Part shown: in pieces, positions 1-8,927 of the stretch
Position numbering within the stretch: the stretch's first letter is position 1
How the letters are laid out: each line of letters begins with the position of its first letter
Source of the DNA: UBA2357 sp041916775
GTDB taxonomy: Bacteria > Pseudomonadota > Gammaproteobacteria > Burkholderiales > Rhodocyclaceae
Reading direction: 5' to 3'
DNA: 64,000 nt
NCBI GenBank assembly: GCA_041916775.1
Contig: JAYRYZ010000006.1
Coordinates: 62,001-126,000 of the forward strand
Notes under the pieces: model-generated
What the model was told of the DNA's origin: nothing
Database searches by the model: none
The model's input: only the letters and a program-made list of their open reading frames with translations
Program-made: the position numbers and the translations under genes

Positions 1-948
1 CGCAACGATGAGATGGCGGATGCTGCGGACCTGCACGTACAACGCGCCACCACGCCGCAACTCGAGCCGTATCAGGGTGTTGGAGGCCGACGCGGCACGA
101 TCGAGAATCGCCCCGAGGCTGAGCTTGAAGAGATCGCTGAAACACGGCGCCTCGCCTCCCAGCGACAAGGACGCCATCCATTCACGCGCGGCCGGGTTGG
201 CCCCGACGAGTTCGCCGTCCGCGCTCACCGCGATCAGCCCCTCCTGCAGACTGCCGAGGTACTCCGGCCTGGCGTGAAAAGCGAAGATGATCTCGCGTGC
301 GAACTGACTCTCGAAAAGGCGCTTCTCGAGCAATTGCACGGAAAGGCGCACCAGACCAAGCGTGTGCCGCTGCGGATTGCGGAAATCGCCTGAGATATCG
401 AGCACACCGGCGAGCTTGCCATGCGCATCGAAGATCGGGGACGCGCAACAGGCGAGAAACATGTTGCTGTCCAGGTAATGCTCACCGCCGAGCACCTCGA
501 TCGGCGCACGGTCGAGCAGCGCTGTGCCGACGCCGTTGGTTCCGCGCAAGGGCTCGCTCCAGCACGCGCCGGGTTGCAGGGATACGCGTTCGGCCCGATT
601 CACGAAGCTGGCGTCACCGAGACTGTGGATGATCATCCCGTCGAGGTCCGCGAGGATGACCATGCTGCCAGAGGAACGGATCTGCTCGAAGACATGCTCC
701 ATGACACCGCTCGCCTGCTCAAGCAGGCCAGCACTGCGCTCGCGCGACTCCGCCAGCAGCGCGCGCCCTGCAGGATCGACGATTCGCGAGTTGGTGTGAT
801 CCAGACCACCCTCACGGCAGCGCGCCCAGGAGCGCAGGATGCGGTCGGGGACACCTTCCTCCGGAATCAACCCGGAATCGAAGAACTGCTCCCGGGCGAC
901 CTCCAGCCGCGCATCGCGTGCCTCCCGCAACAGGGGCAGACCCGTCAT
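1..948 (-). CDS. Sigma-54-dependent activator, AcoR-like (3' end outside window)
   Basis: Partial gene: it starts at the ATG whose complement is 946-948, preceded by a strong AAGGAGG-type ribosome site, and remains open to base 1 (316 codons seen). The residues visible match the N-terminal half of AcoR-type enhancer-binding proteins: the opening segment with RILRSWARCREGGLD, then a GAF domain with WSEPLRGTNGVGTAL (about residues 130-145), then the start of a PAS-like segment (SADGELVGANPAAREWM). The AAA+ sigma-54 contact domain and Fis-type HTH should lie beyond the edge. It is transcribed divergently from a formate dehydrogenase operon that carries a sigma-54 promoter, so it probably activates that operon. 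The effector cannot be read from sequence. Confidence 0.9.
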   Translation of the reverse strand, partial: MTGLPLLREARDARLEVAREQFFDSGLIPEEGVPDRILRSWARCREGGLDHTNSRIVDPAGRALLAESRERSAGLLEQASGVMEHVFEQIRSSGSMVILADLDGMIIHSLGDASFVNRAERVSLQPGACWSEPLRGTNGVGTALLDRAPIEVLGGEHYLDSNMFLACCASPIFDAHGKLAGVLDISGDFRNPQRHTLGLVRLSVQLLEKRLFESQFAREIIFAFHARPEYLGSLQEGLIAVSADGELVGANPAAREWMASLSLGGEAPCFSDLFKLSLGAILDRAASASNTLIRLELRRGGALYVQVRSIRHLIVA

Positions 949-1208
949 TTCCTCCTCCTTCGCACGACTTCTTCAGACATCTCGAAAGACCGTCTTTTAT
1001 TCTTCTGATGCTCAAAAAAGTAGCAACTGCCCCGCATTGGGACAATCCCCCACTGAACTCAGTGGCAATCATACTCCCAGTCATGCAGAAGACCAGCCCG
1101 CATGGTTGCGCGTTGAGACGGCCGCACAGGATGTGCTCGCCGCGTCGCGAGCCCACTCGACGTGTCGGAAACAGGCAAGTGTCCCACCGGCGGATCTGGC
1201 ATAAACGC

Positions 1209-1224
1209 TGGCACAGCCATTGCA
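1209..1224 (+). promoter_or_regulatory. Sigma-54 (-24/-12) promoter of the formate dehydrogenase operon
   Basis: TGGCACAGCCATTGCA fits the RpoN consensus TGGCAC-N5-TTGCW with no mismatch. The GG is at 1210-1211 and the GC at 1222-1223. Transcription would start near 1235 and leave a leader of about 70 bases before the gene at 1307. The divergent neighbour is a sigma-54-type activator, which supports the call. The remainder of the 358-base gap (949-1208) should contain the activator's upstream binding sites; I see only loose GTGTC/GGGAC repeats there and no clear operator. Confidence 0.85.
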
Positions 1225-1306
1225 AAGAGACGAAGGCGCGCCTACCGGGCAGGCGTCGTCCTAGTATCTTTCACAGATCTCCAAGTCATCCACCAGGAGC
1301 ACAATC

Positions 1307-1657
1307 ATGGCCGCCCTTCCGCTTCCGACCGACTCGATTCAACGCCGGCACTTTGCGCAGCTTGCTGCCACACTGGAACTGCCCGCGCCTCCCGAGGATT
1401 CGGTTCTGCGTCGCCACTACGCGCAGCTTTTTGCAGCACGCGCAGAACGGCGCATGGCCAAGACCACCAGGCCTTTGACCGCGAGGGGGTCAGAGCCCGA
1501 CAGCCGCAACATGCCCCCGGCTTCGGCAGCCCGCGCGAGCGAGTCGCCCGTGCGTAAAGCACCGCCGACCAACGCTTCGGCTGCATCCGTTCGTACAGCG
1601 CCCCCGGCCGAGTCGAGGGGGCTCTTTTCGCGTCTTCTTGCAAAGCTATTCGGCTGA
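1307..1657 (+). CDS. Small hypothetical protein heading the formate dehydrogenase operon
   Basis: 116 aa, ATG preceded by AGGAGC. I do not recognise a family. The N-terminal third contains a repeated motif, DSIQRRHFAQL (about 9-19) and DSVLRRHYAQL (about 31-41). The middle is a low-complexity Ala/Pro/Ser/Arg linker and the C-terminus is a short amphipathic helix (GLFSRLLAKLFG). It lies between the sigma-54 promoter and the FDH beta gene, 35 bases upstream of the latter, so it is probably co-transcribed. A role in FDH assembly or localisation is only inference from position. Confidence 0.65.
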   Translation: MAALPLPTDSIQRRHFAQLAATLELPAPPEDSVLRRHYAQLFAARAERRMAKTTRPLTARGSEPDSRNMPPASAARASESPVRKAPPTNASAASVRTAPPAESRGLFSRLLAKLFG

Positions 1658-1692
1658 TTCAGCACCAACCCCAGGAAGGAAGCCATTACCCG

Positions 1693-3435
1693 ATGCCGCA
1701 CTCGAAACTGGTTCAAAATCTGAAGCCCGAAGCCGGACGCACGCGCGGCACCGGCCGCGGCCGGCAACTCGACGCGACCGCCATGTCGGAGGTCGAGGCA
1801 CTGCTTGCAGGGCTTCCGCGAAGCCGCGATCTGCTCATCGAGCACCTCCATGCAATCCAGGACCGCCATGGGCACCTGTCGCTCGCCCACCTTCGCGCAC
1901 TCGCGCAGTGGATGAACCTGCCGATGGCTGCGGTTTTCGAGACCGCCAGCTTCTACGCTCACTTCGACATCGTCCGTGACGACGAGGCGCCACCACCTGC
2001 GGTCACCGTGCGGGTGTGCGACTCGCTGTCCTGTCAGCTCGCCGGCGCGGAAGCCCTGCACGAAGGGCTCGCTGCCGGCCTCGATCCTTCCGAGGTGCGT
2101 GTCGTGCGCGCACCCTGTATGGGTCGCTGCGACAGCGCGCCAGTCGTCGAGGCCGGCCACCGCCACATCGGCGCAGCCACCTTGGATATGGTCCGCGACG
2201 CGATCGCGCAGCACCAACTGCACCCCGAAGCGATCGACTGGCAGCGCCTGCAGGCCTATCGGGATGCGGGCGGCTTCAGGCTCCTCGCCGGATGCCGCAG
2301 CGGTGAAATCGACTTCGAGGCGCTGAGCAAACTGGTCGAGCAATCCGGCCTGCGCGGGCTGGGCGGTGCCGGTTTCCCCACCTTCCGCAAATGGGCCTTC
2401 GTGCGCGCCGAGCCTGCGCCGCGCTACATGGTGATCAACGCCGACGAGGGCGAGCCCGGCACTTTCAAGGACCGTTGGTATCTCGAGCGCGAGCCGCACC
2501 GCTTCCTCGAAGGCGCGCTGGTGAGTGCCTGGGCCGTGGATGCAGCAGCGATCTACATCTACCTGCGCGACGAATACCCCGGCCTGCACGCGGTGTTGCG
2601 CGAGGCCATCGCCGAGCTCGAGTCGGCCGGACTCGCCGCGCCCGGCCACATCGTGCTGCGCCGCGGTGCCGGCGCCTACATCTGCGGCGAGGAATCCGCG
2701 CTGATCGAATCGCTGGAGGGCAAACCCGGCAAGCCGCGCCACCGTCCGCCCTTCGTCGCGCAGAAGGGCCTGTTCGACCGGCCGACGCTGGTGAACAACG
2801 TCGAAACCGTGTTCTGGCTGCCCACGCTCCACGAACGCGGCGCCGACTGGTTTGCAAACCAGGGGCTCAATGGTCGCAAGGGGCTGCGCAGCTTCTCGGT
2901 TTCGGGGCGGGTGAAGAAGCCTGGCGTGCATCTCGCGCCGGCCGGCATCACGCTCGCGAACCTGCTCGCCGACTACTGCGGCGGCATGGCGGACGGACAC
3001 CATCTGCTGGCCTACCTGCCGGGCGGCGCCTCGGGCGGCATTCTGCCCGCCTCCAAGGCCGACATCCCGCTCGATTTCGACACGCTCCAGCCCTACGGCT
3101 GCTTCATCGGCTCGGCTGCGGTGGTGGTGATCTCCGACCGCGACGATCTGCGCGCGGTGGCGAAGAACCTGATGGCCTTTTTCGCCGACGAATCCTGCGG
3201 GCAATGCACGCCCTGCCGCGCCGGCACCGAGAAGATGCTCACCCTCCTCGCCCGCGACCAGTGGGACGCAGCCGAGCTGCGGGCGCTGGCGCAGGTCATG
3301 ATGGACGCATCGATCTGCGGACTCGGCCAGGCGGCCCCCAACCCGGTTCTGAACCTCCTGCAGTACTTCCCGAACGAACTCGCCCGTCAGGGCATCACCA
3401 TCCGCCAGCCCGCAGTGGAGGGCGCTACGCAATGA
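1693..3435 (+). CDS. fdh1B: NAD-dependent formate dehydrogenase, beta subunit (NuoE-NuoF fusion)
   Basis: 580 aa diaphorase subunit that passes electrons from formate to NAD+. The N-terminal NuoE-like thioredoxin-fold part (about 25-165) has the [2Fe-2S] cysteines C109, C114, C142 and C146 (VCDSLSC, APCMGRC). The NuoF-like part has the FMN/NADH region (GGAGFPTFRKW; GAGAYICGEESALIESLEGK) and a [4Fe-4S] motif ESCGQCTPCRAGTEKM. Length and E-F fusion match the beta subunit of the two-subunit tungsten/molybdenum FDH1 of Methylobacterium rather than separate FdsG and FdsB. An AGGAAGGAAG tract lies upstream. The stop overlaps the alpha-subunit ATG (ATGA), so translation is probably coupled. Confidence 0.93.
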   Translation: MPHSKLVQNLKPEAGRTRGTGRGRQLDATAMSEVEALLAGLPRSRDLLIEHLHAIQDRHGHLSLAHLRALAQWMNLPMAAVFETASFYAHFDIVRDDEAPPPAVTVRVCDSLSCQLAGAEALHEGLAAGLDPSEVRVVRAPCMGRCDSAPVVEAGHRHIGAATLDMVRDAIAQHQLHPEAIDWQRLQAYRDAGGFRLLAGCRSGEIDFEALSKLVEQSGLRGLGGAGFPTFRKWAFVRAEPAPRYMVINADEGEPGTFKDRWYLEREPHRFLEGALVSAWAVDAAAIYIYLRDEYPGLHAVLREAIAELESAGLAAPGHIVLRRGAGAYICGEESALIESLEGKPGKPRHRPPFVAQKGLFDRPTLVNNVETVFWLPTLHERGADWFANQGLNGRKGLRSFSVSGRVKKPGVHLAPAGITLANLLADYCGGMADGHHLLAYLPGGASGGILPASKADIPLDFDTLQPYGCFIGSAAVVVISDRDDLRAVAKNLMAFFADESCGQCTPCRAGTEKMLTLLARDQWDAAELRALAQVMMDASICGLGQAAPNPVLNLLQYFPNELARQGITIRQPAVEGATQ

Positions 3436-6263
3436 CCACGACCATCGCTCCCGCACGAGAAAACGCCGTGCAACAAGGCTTCGAGATCACGCTCGACGGC
3501 GTCAGCGTCACCGCCTACCCTGACGAAACGCTGTGGCAGGTCGCGAAGCGCGCCGGTGAGACGATTCCGCATCTGTGCTTCAAGGATGCGCCCGGCTACC
3601 GCGCCGACGGCAACTGTCGCGCCTGCATGGTGGAGATCCAGGGCGAACGGACGCTGGCCGCTAGCTGCATCCGCAAGACCGCGCCCGGCATGGTGGTGAG
3701 GAGCGCCACCTCGACCCGCGCCGACGCCGCGCGCAAGGGCGTGCTGTCGCTGCTGCTCGCCGATCAGCCGGCGCGTGACGACAGCCCGGATCGCTCCAGC
3801 CACTTCTGGCAGATGGTCGATCTCGCCGGGCTCGCCGATGCGCCGGTCACGCTGCCCGCACGCAGTGCGGACGCAATCACACCCGACCGCTCGCATACCG
3901 CGATGCAGGTACGCCTGGATGCCTGCATCGATTGCAACCTGTGCGTGCGTGCCTGCCGCGAGGTGCAGGTGAACGACGTCATCGGCCTCGCCTACCGCGG
4001 CGCACGCGCCAAGGTGGTGTTCGACCTCGACGACCGCATGGGCGACAGCACCTGTGTGGCCTGCGGCGAATGCGTGCAGGCCTGCCCCACCGGTGCGCTG
4101 ATGCCGGCGACGCTGGTGGATGCCGACGGGCGCGGCGACTCGGCGATTGCGGACCGCAGGGTGGATTCCATCTGCCCCTATTGCGGCGTGGGCTGCCAAC
4201 TCACCTACCATGTGAAGAACGAGAAGATCCTGTTCGTCGAAGGCCGCAACGGGCCATCCAACGAGAACCGGCTGTGCGTCAAGGGCCGCTTCGGCTTCGA
4301 CTACCCCAACCACCGCTCGCGCCTCACCCGGCCGCTGATCCGCAAGCCGGGCATCCCCAAGACCTTCGACCCGCACTTCGACCCGGCCCACCCGCTCACC
4401 CATTTCCGCGAAGCGAGCTGGGACGAGGCGCTCGACTTCGCCGCCACCGGCCTCAGGACGCTGCGCGACACCCACGGCCCGAACGCGCTCGCCGGCTTCG
4501 GCAGCGCGAAGTGCTCCAACGAAGAGGCGTGGATGTTCCAGAAGCTGGTACGCACCGGTTTCCGCTCCAATCATGTGGACCACTGCACCCGCCTGTGCCA
4601 TGCGAGCTCGGTTGCCGCACTCATCGAGTGCATCGGCTCGGGCGCGGTGACGGCCTCTTTCATGCAGGCGACCCAGGCCGACGTGATCATCCTCACCGGC
4701 TGCAACCCGACCGTGAACCATCCGGTCGCTGCCACCTACTTCAAGCAGGCGGCGAAGAAGGGCGCGCGCATCATCGTGCTCGATCCGCGCGGCCTGGCCA
4801 TGGGCGCGTACGCGCATCGCATGGTGCGTTTCAAGCCGGGCACGGATGTCTCGCTTTTCAACGCGATGCTGAACGTCATCGTCACCGAGCAGTTGTATGA
4901 CGCGGACTACATCCGCGCGCACACCGAGGGTTTCGAGGCGCTCAAGGCGCATGTCGCCGCGATGACGCCGGAGGCCATGGAGGCCGAGTGCGGCGTGGCG
5001 GCAGACGAGATCCGCACCATCGCCCGCCTCTACGCCACCGCGGAACGCGCGATGATCTTCTGGGGCATGGGCATTTCGCAGCACACCCATGGCACGGACA
5101 ACGCCCGCTGCCTGATCTCGCTCGCGCTCGCCACAGGCCAGGTCGGCCGCCCGGGCACCGGCCTGCACCCGCTGCGCGGCCAGAACAACGTGCAGGGCGC
5201 CTCCGACGCCGGCCTCATCCCGATGGTGTTCCCCGACTACCAGCCGGTGGGCAACGCCCAGTTCCGCGCCGCCTTCGAGGAGCTCTGGAACACGCCGCTG
5301 GAAGCCAGGCCGGGCCTCACCGTGGTCGAGATCATGGACGCGATCCACGCTGGCACCATCCGCGGCATGTACATCCAGGGCGAGAACCCGGCGATGTCCG
5401 ACCCGGACCTCGAACATGCGCGCGGTGCACTCTCCAGCCTCGAACACCTGGTGGTGCAGGACATCTTCGTCACCGAAACCGCCCAGCTTGCCGACGTGAT
5501 CCTGCCCGCCTCGGCCTGGGCCGAGAAGGACGGCACCGTCACCAACACCAACCGCCAGGTGCAGATGGGCCGCGCCGCAGTGCCGCTGCCCGGGGACGCC
5601 CGACCCGACTGGTGGATCATCCAGGAGATCGCCCGGCGGCTCGGCCTGGCGTGGAACTACAGCCACCCGCGCGATGTGTTCGCCGAGATGAAGGCCGGGA
5701 TGAAGTCGCTCGACCACATCACCTGGGAGCGCCTCGAGCGCGAGGAATCGGTGACCTACCCCTGCCCCGCCGACGACCAGCCCGGCATGGACGTGGTGTT
5801 CGGCGAGCGCTTCCCCACCGCCAGCGGTCGCGCCCGCTTCAGCCCGACGCGGCCGCTACCGCCGGACGAACCGGTGGACACCGACTACCCCACCGTGCTC
5901 ACCACCGGCCGCCAGTTGGAGCACTGGCACACTGGCTCGATGACGCGACGCGCGAGGGTGCTGGATGCGCTCGAGCCGCTTGCAGTCGCGACCGTAGCGC
6001 CCGCAGAGCTTGAGCGGCTGGGCATCGCGCCGGGCGACCCGCTGACCATCTCCACCCGCCGCGGCGAGGTTACCCTCACCGCGCGTGCCGATCCGCTGAT
6101 GGCACCGGGCATGGTGTTCGTCCCGTTCTGCTACGTCGAGGCTGCGGCGAACATGCTCACCAACCCGGCGCTCGACCCCTTCGGCAAGATCCCCGAGTTC
6201 AAGTACGCAGCCTGCAGGCTGAGCCCGGGGAAGACGGTTGCGGACACACACGCACCGGTGTAA
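3432..6263 (+). CDS. fdh1A: NAD-dependent formate dehydrogenase, alpha (catalytic) subunit
   Basis: 943 aa cytoplasmic Mo/W-bisMGD enzyme that oxidises formate to CO2. In order: a NuoG-like N-terminal [2Fe-2S] domain (C49, C62, C65, C79), two ferredoxin-type [4Fe-4S] sites (C165/C168/C171/C175 and C208/C211/C214/C218), the Fe4S4 motif CPYCGVGC (248-255) with C282, then the molybdopterin oxidoreductase and dinucleotide-binding domains. The metal ligand is cysteine, C389 followed by H390 in TRLCHASS, where some FDHs have selenocysteine. I use the ATG at 3432 because it overlaps the beta-subunit stop and gives the family N-terminus; the frame is open further upstream, but that part is antisense-like noise. 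No fdhD or fdsD homologue lies in the window. Confidence 0.95.
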   Translation: MTTTIAPARENAVQQGFEITLDGVSVTAYPDETLWQVAKRAGETIPHLCFKDAPGYRADGNCRACMVEIQGERTLAASCIRKTAPGMVVRSATSTRADAARKGVLSLLLADQPARDDSPDRSSHFWQMVDLAGLADAPVTLPARSADAITPDRSHTAMQVRLDACIDCNLCVRACREVQVNDVIGLAYRGARAKVVFDLDDRMGDSTCVACGECVQACPTGALMPATLVDADGRGDSAIADRRVDSICPYCGVGCQLTYHVKNEKILFVEGRNGPSNENRLCVKGRFGFDYPNHRSRLTRPLIRKPGIPKTFDPHFDPAHPLTHFREASWDEALDFAATGLRTLRDTHGPNALAGFGSAKCSNEEAWMFQKLVRTGFRSNHVDHCTRLCHASSVAALIECIGSGAVTASFMQATQADVIILTGCNPTVNHPVAATYFKQAAKKGARIIVLDPRGLAMGAYAHRMVRFKPGTDVSLFNAMLNVIVTEQLYDADYIRAHTEGFEALKAHVAAMTPEAMEAECGVAADEIRTIARLYATAERAMIFWGMGISQHTHGTDNARCLISLALATGQVGRPGTGLHPLRGQNNVQGASDAGLIPMVFPDYQPVGNAQFRAAFEELWNTPLEARPGLTVVEIMDAIHAGTIRGMYIQGENPAMSDPDLEHARGALSSLEHLVVQDIFVTETAQLADVILPASAWAEKDGTVTNTNRQVQMGRAAVPLPGDARPDWWIIQEIARRLGLAWNYSHPRDVFAEMKAGMKSLDHITWERLEREESVTYPCPADDQPGMDVVFGERFPTASGRARFSPTRPLPPDEPVDTDYPTVLTTGRQLEHWHTGSMTRRARVLDALEPLAVATVAPAELERLGIAPGDPLTISTRRGEVTLTARADPLMAPGMVFVPFCYVEAAANMLTNPALDPFGKIPEFKYAACRLSPGKTVADTHAPV

Positions 6264-6274
6264 ACCCGGCCCGG

Positions 6275-6312
6275 GAAGTGCGTCGGCGCGCGTCAACGCG
6301 CTGACGCACTTC
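6275..6312 (+). terminator. Hairpin terminator after the formate dehydrogenase operon
   Basis: Arms GAAGTGCGTC (6275-6284) and GACGCACTTC (6303-6312) pair perfectly and extend inward through GCGCG/CGCGC, giving a stem of about 16 bp. There is no T-run, so termination would depend on the stem or on Rho. It begins 12 bases after the fdh1A stop. The rest of the gap up to 6488 shows nothing else I can name. Confidence 0.65.
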
Positions 6313-6488
6313 ATCACGAGTTCCGACAAACGGGGGTCGAAATCCACTGACTGCCGGCGTATACTTTTTAACGAACAGGGAACCAGCTGGCTCACCGACG
6401 CCTCTCAGTTTGCACAGAGTCACGCAAGAACCCGGTCGCGCGGCAGGCGCGCGCATGATCCTCTAGTAGGCCTGCCAGGAGACGCATC

Positions 6489-6929
6489 ATGATCGACGCC
6501 ACCAACAGTATCTCCACCTCACGCACGCCAGGTATGGCCGAGGCAGGCGCGGCGCAGCTGCGTACGGCGCCTGCGGCACCCCAACAAGCCCCCACACGCC
6601 AGGCAGAGAACACGCAGGGTGTGGAGGTTCAGATCAGCTCCGCTGCACGCGAGGCGGCCGCGCGTGACCCGATTCAATCGAGCACCGATGTGGTGAGCGA
6701 CGCAGAGGCTCAACGGCCGGGCACCACGACATCCGCCGCTTTGCAGCAGCAGTCGGCAAGCAATGATGCTGCAGGCGCTTCGTCCGACCCGGCAGCGGCG
6801 AGTGCGGCCCGGGGCGCTGAATCCAACGCGCCTTCGAACAGCGCCAACCGTCAGGCTATCGAGCTGTTCATGCGGAACAACGGCACGGGGAACGACGCCC
6901 CCTCCTCGCCCTTGCGCGCCTCGGCTTGA
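6489..6929 (+). CDS. Hypothetical Ala/Ser/Gln-rich small protein
   Basis: 146 aa, ATG preceded by CAGGAGACGCATC. Low-complexity and probably disordered, with two more ordered pieces: VEVQISSAAREAAARD (about 45-60) and NRQAIELFMRNNG near the C-terminus. It has no signal peptide or membrane segment. I recognise no family. It precedes a SprA-type metalloprotease on the same strand that has a similarly disordered N-terminus, so the two may belong together. The good ribosome site and codon phase argue that it is real. Confidence 0.6.
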   Translation: MIDATNSISTSRTPGMAEAGAAQLRTAPAAPQQAPTRQAENTQGVEVQISSAAREAAARDPIQSSTDVVSDAEAQRPGTTTSAALQQQSASNDAAGASSDPAAASAARGAESNAPSNSANRQAIELFMRNNGTGNDAPSSPLRASA

Positions 6930-7037
6930 TCGTGCAGCGCGACTGATACCTTACTCGGACCTGTCCATGACGGGTCCGATCTCTGGTTCCGCTTTTGCTC
7001 TCGTCGTCATGCCTGCGACCGATGGTCTGCTGATGTC

Positions 7038-7733
7038 ATGATCACCGCTCTGCCACCGAGCGGCAGCAGTCCGCCCAGCCCATTCGAAACTCCACGACAG
7101 ACACCTACCGCGCCGGCCAGCACCCGCGGTGCCGAAGCGCCAGGCGCGCAGACGCCAGGAACATCCGCATCCGGTGCGGATAGACAAGCTACCGCGGGCG
7201 AACGGTCGGCGCAACTCAGTGAAGCCGATCAGCAACGGGTTCGCGAACTCCAGCAACGTGACCGCGAGGTGCGCGCCCATGAGCTTGCCCACGTCGCCGC
7301 GGGAGCGGGCCTGATTCTTCGCGGGGCGAGCTTTACCTACGAGACCGGCCCGGACGGGCAGCGCTATGCGGTTGGCGGCGAGGTCACGATCGACACTTCG
7401 CCGGTAAGGACCCCGGAGGAGACACTGTCGAAGGCCAGCCGCATCAAGGCTGCCGCCCTTGCGCCAGCCGACCCGTCCCCCCAGGACAGGCAGGTCGCAA
7501 GCCAGGCGGACATGATGGCTGCGGATGCACGCGCCGAGCTCGCACAGCAGACGCGCGCCGAATCAGCAGGCACGGCCGCACCGAATGCCTCATCAAGCGG
7601 GGACAACGACGAGATCACCCGCCCTTTCGGGCCCGAGCAAGGCTCAAGCGCGCAGCGCATGCGCATCGCCTACGCCGACGCAGCCATCGCCGGCACTGGT
7701 CTGCGTGACCGTACGTTCAGCGCCTTCGCATGA
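7038..7733 (+). CDS. SprA-related putative zinc metalloprotease
   Basis: 231 aa. A Pro/Ser/Ala-rich disordered N-terminus (about 1-60) is followed by a charged helix and the zinc-binding HELAH motif (H81, E82, H85) in REVRAHELAHVAAGAG, then TYETGPDGQRYAVGGEV and IDTSPVRTPEETLSKA. This is the pattern of the SprA-related/CJM1_0395 family of putative metallopeptidases. Substrate and location are unknown, and no signal peptide is visible. The C-terminal 60 residues are low-complexity. No obvious Shine-Dalgarno sequence precedes the ATG. Confidence 0.8.
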   Translation: MITALPPSGSSPPSPFETPRQTPTAPASTRGAEAPGAQTPGTSASGADRQATAGERSAQLSEADQQRVRELQQRDREVRAHELAHVAAGAGLILRGASFTYETGPDGQRYAVGGEVTIDTSPVRTPEETLSKASRIKAAALAPADPSPQDRQVASQADMMAADARAELAQQTRAESAGTAAPNASSSGDNDEITRPFGPEQGSSAQRMRIAYADAAIAGTGLRDRTFSAFA

Positions 7734-7801
7734 GCCTGCGCGGCTACGCAGCCGTTTCCTGTCCGAAGCGCCATTGAATACTGGGCAAGCACGTTCGATA
7801 A

Positions 7802-7817
7802 CTGTATATTTGCACAG
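7802..7817 (+). promoter_or_regulatory. LexA (SOS) box upstream of the PA0069-family gene
   Basis: CTGTATATTTGCACAG has both conserved half-sites, CTGT and ACAG, separated by 8 mostly A/T bases, as in the gammaproteobacterial LexA consensus. It ends 20 bases before the ATG at 7838, where it would overlap the promoter. The Pseudomonas aeruginosa homologue PA0069 is a recognised LexA-regulon member, which supports the call. Confidence 0.8.
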
Positions 7818-7837
7818 TCTTCAAGCATCGGACGATC

Positions 7838-8917
7838 ATGTCTTCGGAACAGGCCTTGAACGGCGTACCACGCGGTCGCGGCAGCGGACTACAGCTCCCC
7901 CCGCGATTCATGGCGTGGCAGCGCGAACCCGCGCAGGGCGTCGCGCCACCATACGCAGACGGCGCCATGGCGACCTGCCTCTTTGTCGACCGTGCGCGCC
8001 ATGTGATCACCTACAACCGCTCACCCGACGTTCCGTTCGATCGCTCGATCAACCCCTACCGCGGCTGCGAGCATGGTTGCAGCTACTGTTTCGCACGGCC
8101 CTCTCACGCCTATCTCGACCTATCGCCGGGCCTGGACTTCGAGACCTGCATAGGCTGGAAGCCGGACGCCGCTGAAGTGCTGAAACGGGAGCTCGGCAGA
8201 CGCAACTACCGCTGCGCGCCGATCGCGTTGGGTGTGAACACGGATGCCTATCAGCCGCTGGAGCGCAAGCTCGGCATCACCCGCGCGCTACTGGAGGTGA
8301 TGGTGGCTTGCCGCCACCCGGTCAGCATCATCACGAAGTCGTCCCTGATCGAGCGCGACATCGACCTGCTCGAGGATCTCGCGCGTGATCGGCTGGTGAG
8401 CGTGATGTTCTCCGTCACCAGCCTTGACGACACCCTCACCCGCCGCATGGAGCCGCGTGCCGCACGTCCGACGCGCAGGCTCGCGGCGATGGCCGCGCTG
8501 GGCCGGGCTGGCGTGCCGGTGGGGGTGCTGTTCGCGCCCCTGATACCGGCGCTCAACGACCATGAGATGGAGGCGGTGCTGGAAGCCTCGCGCCGCGCTG
8601 GTGCGGACCACGCCGGCTTCATCCTGCTGCGACTGCCACACGAGCTCAAGACACTCTTCGAGGAATGGCTGCAGCGCGAGTATCCCGACCGGGCCCGGCA
8701 CGTGCTGAGCCTGCTCGCACAGATGCGCGGCGGCCGGCTCAACGATCCGCGCTTCGGCCACCGCATGCGCGGCGAAGGGCCGTTCGCCGAGCTATACCGG
8801 CAACGCTTCCGGCGCGCGACGAAGGCGTTGGGTTTCAATGCCGGGGAACGTCACGCGCTCGAGACACGGTGGTTCAAGCCACCTCAGCCGCCTGGCGGAC
8901 AGCTCGAGCTGTTCTGA
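7838..8917 (+). CDS. PA0069-family radical SAM protein (SplB-like)
   Basis: 359 aa. The radical SAM cluster motif is C77-x3-C81-x2-C84 in GCEHGCSYCFARPSH, typical of the PA0069 family related to spore photoproduct lyase. The downstream TIM-barrel pieces (ALGVNTDAYQPLERKLGITR; VSIITKSSLIERDIDLLEDL) also fit. The true reaction is not established; DNA-lesion repair is inferred from SplB similarity and from the SOS box just upstream. It ends 10 bases from the end of the convergent radA gene. Confidence 0.9.
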   Translation: MSSEQALNGVPRGRGSGLQLPPRFMAWQREPAQGVAPPYADGAMATCLFVDRARHVITYNRSPDVPFDRSINPYRGCEHGCSYCFARPSHAYLDLSPGLDFETCIGWKPDAAEVLKRELGRRNYRCAPIALGVNTDAYQPLERKLGITRALLEVMVACRHPVSIITKSSLIERDIDLLEDLARDRLVSVMFSVTSLDDTLTRRMEPRAARPTRRLAAMAALGRAGVPVGVLFAPLIPALNDHEMEAVLEASRRAGADHAGFILLRLPHELKTLFEEWLQREYPDRARHVLSLLAQMRGGRLNDPRFGHRMRGEGPFAELYRQRFRRATKALGFNAGERHALETRWFKPPQPPGGQLELF

Positions 8918-8927
8918 AGCGGTCGGC

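Noticed and set aside
421..1008. Open frame of 195 codons on the plus strand across the sigma-54 activator
   Set aside because: The minus strand encodes the complete GAF-domain motifs of an AcoR-like protein with a strong ribosome site.
1417..6263. Very long open frames antisense to the formate dehydrogenase genes (up to 776 codons)
   Set aside because: They are mirror frames of GC-rich coding sequence, with Arg/His/Ala-rich translations and no domain; the sense genes carry complete motifs.
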